Part shown: piece by piece, positions 56,501 through 64,000 of the stretch
Position numbering within the stretch: position 1 is the stretch's first letter
Layout of the letters: each line of letters begins with the position of its first letter
Assembly (NCBI GenBank): GCA_948567375.1
Contig: OX419760.1
Location: forward strand, 43,400,001-43,464,000
Length of the DNA: 64,000 nt
Source: Lunularia cruciata
Lineage: Eukaryota > Streptophyta > Marchantiopsida > Lunulariales > Lunulariaceae
Direction of reading: 5' to 3'
The notes under the pieces: generated by a model
Seen by the model: the letters and a program-made list of their open reading frames with translations, nothing else
Database searches by the model: none
What the model was told of the DNA's origin: nothing
Position numbers and translations under genes: made by a program

Positions 56501-58100
56501 GCAATTGAAGAAGACTTCAACAAGATCCAAAAGGTAAAGATGGAGTTGATGGAGTAGATTGAAGAACTATAGAGGGAGAACAAAGATCAAATAAGTGTGA
56601 TGCAAGAATAGTTATTTTGACTTCATAATTCGCAACACAATTATGAGAATCTTTAGATGAAGAATGCTTTATTTGAGAAGGAATGAAAGTTTCTTATCTT
56701 TAAGTTCAAGTGAAAGGCAGAGGTAGCTTAAAAGGGTGTAATGCAATGGAGGTGCATAATGTCCAAAGAACCAAAAGTGTGAGGAATAGAATTAATATAT
56801 AGAGTTCAAAAAAAGACAATAGAAATAAGGAGAATATAAAACTAGAAATATCATAGTTCATATCAATAGTATATCATTTCATAATCATCATATCAATAGT
56901 AGGTTAGATACAATAAATACTTCTTTTTTGGACAAAGGAACTTTCTAATAGATTCCTTTGCCAGTCAATTTCCTTCAAGGTAGTTAGTTAGTTTTGGTAG
57001 TTAGCTATAAGGTAATTTTTGAAGTGTAAGCATTTGAGGTTGGCTTAGTTATTTAGGCTACCTAGTTTATTACTTATGTTGTTCAAATTATAAGATCAAC
57101 AAAGTGAAGGAGGGTACTCCTTGTTCTTTTTGAATTCTTTCATGAAGAGTGTTTATCTTTATAGTTGCATGAGCTTTTATGAATCTTTGTAAATTGGAGT
57201 TATTGTAAGTACTCTATGCCTTGTGTGCTTGATCCATCGTATCTTTTGTCATTAGTCTTCTTGAGGCAATGTCTTGATAATGATATGTACTATTGATAAT
57301 CAAAAAGCTACGTACAAAGATAGTACATTTGGGAAGTAAATGATATCTTCTAATAAAGAAATGATAAGTTTGATAAGAAAGAAATTACATTTTAAATTTG
57401 AAACAGCACTCTCAGATATTAGAAAAATAATACTATATGATTTTTAAATACAAAATTTGTATATTGTTGTATTTTGCTTTGTTGGTGAAATTATTCTCTT
57501 ATGAATATGGTTTTTCCACAAGAGGTAAAACAAGAGACAATAAAGAACTATATAATGAATTTTTCCTTCATATCTGTTCATTTTGTACTATATACTGATG
57601 GGATATCGTGGGATCTATCTGCTACTTACTAAAGTGCTTCATTTTAGTCATTGTTGAATTTTCATACTAAATATTAGGAGATTATAGCTTGATTTATATA
57701 AAAAAAAATTGGTTTAAAATTCTTTTGAAACAAAGAATCTTATGTATGTGTCTATTTACTATGAAACGCTCTATTAGAAAGTAAGTTACGAAAATCCAAA
57801 TAATTGGAAAAATATGGCTTGAAGCTCTTTTTCTCAAAGAAAGTTTATGATAAAGTGATATAGAAATATAAATTATTATCCAATAGTCAATTTCGTATTT
57901 AAAGCTTGCTTAGAAAATAAATTTTCAACGAAATTGAACTGCCTTGGAAACTAAGTGCCTTAAAATGTAGAATATTTGGTTTTCAATTCTTATTATTGGT
58001 TTTAAATTTCATATATTCTTTGAATATAATTTTATATTTATATAAACATATCAAACCTGTAATGCATCTCCTGCAAATAAAAAAGCATTCATCTAGTGAA
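53581..58100. other. AT-rich region without recognisable genes
   Basis: About 4.5 kb of AT-rich sequence with only short ORFs and no domain. A block at 55185-55365 matches 36910-37110. It separates the transposon cluster from the right-hand gene island. Confidence 0.6.
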
Positions 58101-58797
58101 TCTTATACTTAGTCGGCCGAGAGATAACGGGTCTAAATTATAAAAAAAAAAATTATTCTACAAATGATAGTATTTAATATCTAGTGTTTCAAGTAGTTGA
58201 ATTAAAGATGATCAGTCTCAACAAACGTATAAGATTTTGGGCTCAGCATTCTACCATCTAAAACTAGGGGCTCACCGAAACCATATTGTGCAATGGAACC
58301 TGGATGGAGCATACAACTCTCAACAATCATCCAAGAAAACCACTATATTGTCAACATAATATACTACCCTAATTGTATATATATATACTTGCTTGGATCT
58401 CAATGTTCATAATTCTCAAATTAAAGGGAAAAGTTAACACGACATTTATTTATAGAGAATATTTGTTTGAATATGCCCCTTGGAAATGAAACGAAATGAA
58501 ATAAAATGAAACGAAATGAAAATGACCACACCTCTATAAGATTTGCAATGGGAGGGAGGGCTCGAGATGGAGACGAGCCACGAAGAATAGAACCTTTTTG
58601 GAACAGAGAGCAGTGGCGGATAACATTCACATTCGGGGGCCATTAAACTTACTGTGGCATACACTGTAGCCGTTCAATGTGTCAACATGAGCCTGTCTGC
58701 AAGTCATACAAACCTCGGGCGGGGATTCAAGATATGTCTCGGTCCGATGTCATCTATGTCATCTAAGTCCCCACACGAGATAGACTTGACCTGAAAA
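58101..58797. other. Region 3' of the DOT1-like gene
   Basis: About 0.7 kb containing the probable 3' UTR of the minus-strand methyltransferase gene. A short purine repeat (gaaacgaaatgaaataaaat, 58486-58520) is present. No coding exon was seen. Confidence 0.45.
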
Positions 58798-61742
58798 TTA
58801 TCCTGAAGGTTGCCTATCAGAGAAGTCATCCGTTTTTGTAGAAGAAGTTGAAGCTTGCTCACAGCTATCTATTCGGGAACTTGTTTTCCTGTAAACATTG
58901 ACCATTGCTGGAGCCCAACTCATTCGCCTTTCCTTTTGCTCCAGCAGGTCCCATGACGCAAGGTTGGTGAAATATCTTGCAACCGATATAACTATTGCTC
59001 CAGGCTTGAGACATTTGGTAGCCATGTCCTGTAGAAGATATTCTAACTCAAATACTCAAGTACTTTGAAAGATAGAATACAGTGTGACAAACCACTTGGG
59101 CTATCGGCTTAGTTGTACCAGCAAAACTACGGGAGGAGCCTTCTGGGTGTAATTAATTTGCGTGTTACGTTTGTGAGCTGCTAGTTGAGAACTGAAAGCA
59201 TGCTCAGGTTTTGTACGGCTTCTAAAGATGACCACAAGTAGAGAAAGAACTCAAACAAACGTGCCACTGATAAGAAGGTTCGGCTTTACATGTAATATGA
59301 GAGAAAGACCATGAACGGTGTTACATGGAAGTGGCATTTGATACCTCAAATTTGTGAAACAAAGGATCTTCGAAGCACGTCGCATTACTGAATATCACGT
59401 CAGCATCCGACCAATCAATCTGTGCGTACACGTTGATATGAAGGACACAACTTCGGTAGTCATTCGAGATTAATTGGAAAGGAAAGCTTTAGAGATTCAT
59501 TACTTCCGGAGATATCCATGAGAAAGCTTACTTGGAGAAAATCACCCAACACGAAGACTAGCTCCTGGGCTTGTTTGACAGGGTGCAAATTTGGCTGCAC
59601 CTGCATGAAATTACCCGAAGGATTTCAATTGGAGACGTGCTAAATTCGGTGAAGGACGGAGTTAGGCAGGCTTCGATTATGGAATAGTGGGAGCAGTTAA
59701 CATGTCTGAACTATTCGGCAATGTTTATCGTAATCTGGTAAGTTCGTGTCTCAAATGCTCCTATGAGAGAGGGAAAGTGGATTCATTACCTCCTTTTTGA
59801 AGAGTTTTAAAAGTACTTGGTTCATTTCGTGCATACCTGCGATACGAGAGATAAAGATGCATGGTGTCAGCGGACAAGACACATATTCTCTAGCACTTCT
59901 CGCCAAGCAGCCTTTTCAAACACAAACTTCGCGGCGAGCTCATTGTTTTTACACTGCGGAATCTCTGGACTCTCGTAGAGTCTGGAAGGTGTAGATACGA
60001 CTAGTTTCCCCAAGTTTAAGAAGTAAAACTCATCGTATTCAGTAGATCAGCAAGTGAGTCATAGTCTGCTTCAGCCTGATGTCTAATGCTGGCTTCTTAG
60101 GATTACCTGGGACAATCTCGATGCCACATGCTTTTGCGCAGTTCTTATTTAGCAGCGACGCCATGAATACACATCGACCACCACCACAACCCAAGTCATA
60201 AAAGTTGAATCCGACGCTCGTCCCGTCGGAGTTGCTTGCAGATGCCTGACTTTTCTTAGTTTTAGTCGACAGACTTGTACTGCTTTGCGGGAAGTAGGTT
60301 TCTGACAGCTTCGCAAATGCGACGAAGCTTACCTGCGTTTGCCTCCGCGAGAAGGATGAGCATGGACCTCACTAAACAATAAACCCACTATTTTGATTCT
60401 AGTTGTCATACAGAGATCAGACAAACCAAGAGAAATTGGGCATCTGCTGAAGTTCATTGGGCAACAATTCCCAATGATAATTCCCGTTTATTCTGAAGTA
60501 TCGCCTTACAAGAGAACACAGTGATGAAGATACCTCTCCATAAATCAGTGAGTTACTGTCCTCTCCAACAGTCATAGCATCCCGACTTGCAGCCTGCGCA
60601 TGTTTCGCTCAACCAGCACAGTCCCAAGTTGGCCACGATTTATCCAAGATTGAAGTCCCTACAACGACCTGTTGTTCTATCTTGATGATGCAGTTACCTG
60701 CTCTCTTGTATATTTGGTTAAATTCATAGTCTACGGTTAATCCTATGGTTTGCTCATTCCAAATGTGGCAGCCTGAAGGCTTGGTACAATATGACCAAGG
60801 TGTCAACTCCCAAAACACCGTTCTCTCTTCAACAATGCAGTCAAAGCCAAATTGATAAAAATTCTTATCCACATCTATCATGAAGAAAGCCTTCCTATGC
60901 CCTTGATTGAAGAAGGGTGATAGGAAACCTCCTTCGTAATTAGAAAAGGTTGCCGTATTGACCTGGAAGAGCACGGATGAAGTTGCACGCAAAGGAAAGG
61001 AGTTACATAACTAGACATTCTGTCGACGACAAGGACGGGTGAGTGGAAGTCGCTCTTCAAGGCCGAGACTGCAGTTGACACACAGGAAAGCATACGGTAC
61101 TGGAGAGCCAATAATAATGGAGGCAATCTAGCTACTGGAGTTCAGACTGGGGGAAGTGAAGAAGAAAGATACTCGCCAGACTGCCCCTGGGTGGTCTCGA
61201 TACAACCACTCCACAACTTTCACAACGTCGGACTTACTCAGGTCTTCCTTGGGTTTGAGCTGAAGTGTTGAGTTCCCCATTGAAACTTGACGAATGTTTT
61301 CACTGCGAGGTTCACCTTGTTCTGTTTGCAAATGTTGGTAGTCAACAGGAGTGGGAGACACCCGACCATCGGCGAAGAAAGGACCTACGATAAGCTGATT
61401 GTATAAAAGGCAGCTCTGGACTTCATCAGCTGTAGAAGCTCCTCTCGAAGTACAGGGGCAGTTGATATCTGTGGACTTTTCTATCGCCAGCGAATGGAGC
61501 GATTGACTGCTGTTGGCTTGCGAAATAATACGCCTGGTCCGAGGACTTTCATTTCCACAAAGACGTGAGTGTATAGAAAGGACGCGGAAGCATGACCGAA
61601 TCTCGGCCAGAAGTCTACGACGATTCTCGATCAACTCCTCGGAATCTGAGGTAGCCATATCTTCACATAGTTCGCCTGTGGGACAGAGGTTTGATCTACT
61701 AGGACCTGCTTTGTCCACAGTACCACAAGACCTCATTTTCAC
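58798..61742 (-). CDS. DOT1-fold class I SAM-dependent methyltransferase
   Basis: Minus-strand exons supported by homology and phase: 61173-61742 (start MKMRSCGTVDKAG, ends HPGAVWR), 60534-60593, 60107-60332, about 59892-60000, 59790-59836, 59532-59600, 59345-59419 and 58798-59028 (stop TAA 58798-58800). Motif I is NFYDLGCGGGRCVFMASLLN, then the acidic ACGIEIVP; FVLGDFLQ; motif IV-like DADVIFSNATCFEDPLFHKF; and KPGAIVISVARYF. This order (D-L-G-x-G-x-G, G-I-E, GDF, V-I-F-x-N-xx-x-F, G-x-x-I-V-S) is the DOT1/H3K79-methyltransferase fold. A histone or other protein-lysine target is likely but unproven. An extra exon at 60873-60962 (NTATFSNYEGGFLSPFFNQG) fits the phases but has no recognised homology. 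The donor after 59892 (gtcttg) is weak. Confidence 0.78.
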
Positions 61743-63539
61743 TTCGTGCTAGACGACACTAACAATGTTTACTGACCACGTTCTTTAGCATTGTCTATCC
61801 TTTCGCGCAAATGTTCCATTAGTGACATGTCTATAAGAGAATTGTCTGCGGCAGCGACCTTTCATCCATCCTTCGCTCCGCCAGTTCGTTACACCTTAGT
61901 ATGAACCACTCAAGAAACTGATTTCCCACGCTAACAATTGCCTGGGAGATGCTCAAGAAAGGCACCTCTTCCTCATTTGTGTTAAATTTGAATCTCCCGA
62001 TAAAAGATCGAACTCAACAACATACGAATCGCGGCGACTGAAAGCGACATCTTTAGCATACTACAATATCCTCGCCGAATATCAGGAAAGTTGATAGAAA
62101 GGGCTTGGCTTCAACAAGCCAATTAGAAAGGGAAGATTCGGTTGATTTAAGGACGCATTATTTTGCACTTACACTCGTGGCAAAACTGCCAATCAATTCA
62201 AAGAGCTATCAAGAATGGTAGCAGGAAAAGCGAGCTTTCTAACTCGGATTGGGTAAGAAGAGCATGCCAGCACAAGCGCCAGGAGAACGCCACGTCAATT
62301 TCAAACTGCAGCAGAATTTCTTTCCCTTTGCCTCTTCAGTACATTGGCACACATTCGCGGGTGAAAGCGACAGGCAGTTAAGGCCGTTTATCTGTCAAGA
62401 AAGGGTCCGCCGGCAAAGCCATCCATATGGACAATTGTATGAGCTTGAACAATCGAACAATCGGCAATCGGACTGTCGAACTTGGGCAAAGTACGCGTAA
62501 CTTCAGTTCAGACCATCGATTTAACTTTGAGAATCCAAGAAACTCGAGACACGATCCTGCTCTCAAGAAATTAATTTCTAATTTCTTGTCGGCTGGGTAC
62601 GTTGGTTGGCTGAAGTATCTTGACCAAGTAATATGGCGCACACAGCAGCTGTGAGACTTCGTGCCTGGCAATCATCAATTGCGGCTCCTTTGTGCTCTTG
62701 TGATTCCGAATTATTGAACAATACTCCACATCGCCACGGAAACTGCACTTGATTAGTTAAATCGATCCATCAGTAAGATTACACCCACCGTGGGTGAACG
62801 ACTTCTGTTAATAGCTAGCCGCAGAAAAGTTTACTTACCCATGCGTCGAACAATCTCCCTAAGCGAATAATGACCACGTTTGCATTATCATACAGTGAAG
62901 CATATCAACAAGGGTCCGACACAGGGAAGCGTGAAATGCAGTCCACTGCCTCTTTACGATAGAAAACCAAAAGAACAAATAAACGAAAAATATACCGAGG
63001 TCGACAAATTCACAGCTTGATGTCTAGACCGATTCAAACTAAAGAAAGAACGCTGGAAATGCTACTGAATACCGACTGCGGCTTAAAGCTCTTTGTATTG
63101 ACATAATCAATAATCATATTACACATCAAACCACAACGGTTTGGCACCTGAATTTGCATATAACCATCTCTTCAAATTTCTAAACATGCAACCCCTTGAA
63201 TCCTGCAGCGTACATCAGACCTGAGGACATTTAAATAGCGTCCAAAACTCTGCCAGTAAGTACTATCCTATTTTTCCTACGGCGCGGCCAACCGGCTTCC
63301 GAAAATTGTCTTCAGCCCCTTTTTACTTTGCATAAGAGAGTTGTCTCCTATGCGTGGATAAAGCGCGGAAGTCGGTTTGATTAAACCCTGCGTTGTGAAG
63401 ACGAATAATGTTGAGCTCGTCAAAGTTTCTGGGATCCACTCATTCTCGAAACACCACTGTGCACGGGAAGGGATTAGCAGCGGCGTAGCAGAACAACGCC
63501 AACCTTGCTAATTTCAGGAAGTCACCAAACCTTTCTCAC
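61743..63539. other. Intergenic region between the DOT1-like and GRWD genes
   Basis: It contains the 5' flank of the DOT1-like gene and the 3' UTR of the GRWD gene, both on the minus strand. ORFs at 62163-62671 overlap on both strands and show no known domain. I see nothing else. Confidence 0.45.
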
Positions 63540-63665
63540 TCAAGCTGCAGGGGGCAGATTCTCTAGATTTGACGGTCTTATAACATTGAAACCATCCCCA
63601 GCAGTGGACACAAGGAGGCCTTGAATTTGAGGGTGCCAATGCGCCTCTTTTATGTCCTTTTGCCC
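63540..63665 (-). CDS. Last exon of a GRWD1-like WD40 protein (partial, gene continues beyond 64000)
   Basis: The minus strand after a consensus acceptor (gaacag at 63666-63671) reads [41 protein letters not shown], stop (63540-63542). This is the highly conserved C-terminus of glutamate-rich WD-repeat proteins (GRWD1 family; the usual text is LLFVHQGQKDLKELHWHPQ...). These are nucleolar or chromatin-associated WD40 proteins linked to ribosome assembly. Upstream exons are not identified in 63666-64000. Confidence 0.85.
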   Translation of the reverse strand, partial: GQKDIKEAHWHPQIQGLLVSTAGDGFNVIRPSNLENLPPAA

Positions 63666-64000
63666 CTGTTCATAATGAACAAAAAGTCACCTGTTAACCG
63701 TGACTGAGACTGTAGAAAATGCACATCCTTAACATTTTGAGGTAGATTTCAAAGGTATCAGTGTACGCGTATCGGCAATGGATTATGCCAAACCTCTAGC
63801 GATGAAATAAATGACGCAAGACAATAGTTCTGTATTAAAATAAAGATCGGCTTGCTTCTGAAACACAGCTCTATAGGAAGATGACAACACAATCGCCAAG
63901 GGTACCTGCAACGTTCCAGGATTCCGTTCAAGCTGCCGAGCTGAGAACTCTACAGTAGCAATGGAGCGGGCTCCGCTGTTTTCCAGATATTAGGAGACTT
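63666..64000 (-). other. Probable GRWD intron sequence at the window edge
   Basis: Intron by position. Just before the acceptor the minus strand spells CTT TTT GTT CAT (LFVH), which matches the GRWD residues expected before the exon, but a TGA precedes it in frame. A further open stretch at 63906-63970 (GARSIATVEFSARQLERNPG, followed by a donor gtaccc) has no recognised homology. Confidence 0.35.

Noticed and set aside
63675-63690. U12-type AT-AC intron end before LFVH in the GRWD gene
   Set aside because: No matching AT donor with coding sequence could be found upstream; a normal AG acceptor at 63666 explains the exon.

Overview
The window looks like nuclear DNA of a land plant, most likely a non-seed plant (bryophyte-like). 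The evidence is intron-rich plant-type genes (PDCD5, an F-box/RCC1 protein, a DUF6817 protein, a GRWD-type WD40 protein, a DOT1-fold methyltransferase) with GT-AG introns, flanking about 44 kb of nested, decayed Ty3/gypsy LTR retrotransposons. I cannot name the species from the sequence. I saw no tRNA, rRNA or CRISPR.

Gene islands sit at both ends. Left island (1-12130): the 3' end of a leucine-rich-repeat gene (+), a complete seven-exon PDCD5 homologue (-), a divergently transcribed DUF6817 gene (+) and a six-exon F-box/RCC1-repeat gene (-). Right island (58798-64000): a DOT1-like class I SAM methyltransferase gene (-) and the last exon of a GRWD1/WD40 gene (-).

The middle (about 14.2-53.6 kb) is a retrotransposon graveyard. 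Element A (about 16519-24286, +) has both LTRs, an extra zinc-knuckle ORF ahead of gag, and gag-PR-RT-RH-IN with scattered stops. Chromovirus family E lies on the minus strand. One copy (30526 down to 24287) has its 5' LTR and a tRNA-Met-type primer site, and its RT is split by a CT-rich repeat block. A second copy (about 40996 down to 37405) keeps RT, RNase H, integrase, chromodomain and 3' LTR. Element G (41270 to about 53580, +) is the most remarkable: gag with zinc knuckles, protease, a C5 cytosine-DNA-methyltransferase domain, RT, RNase H, integrase and a C-terminal PHD finger. G is interrupted in gag by a 3.8 kb insertion (42316-46100) that carries its own antisense coiled-coil gene; the gag frame reads across once that insertion and one copy of its target duplication are ignored. 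An inverted relic of the G family lies at 14194-16269. AT-rich stretches without recognisable genes fill 31144-37404 and 53581-58100.

The host genes look functional. All the element genes are broken, mostly by stops readable as single C-to-T or G-to-A changes (CAG to TAG, CGA to TGA, TGG to TGA), as expected for deamination of methylated cytosines. The strongest candidate for an unusual system is element G, a retrotransposon that carried a DNA-methylation writer (C5 methyltransferase) and a probable histone reader (PHD finger) in its polyprotein.
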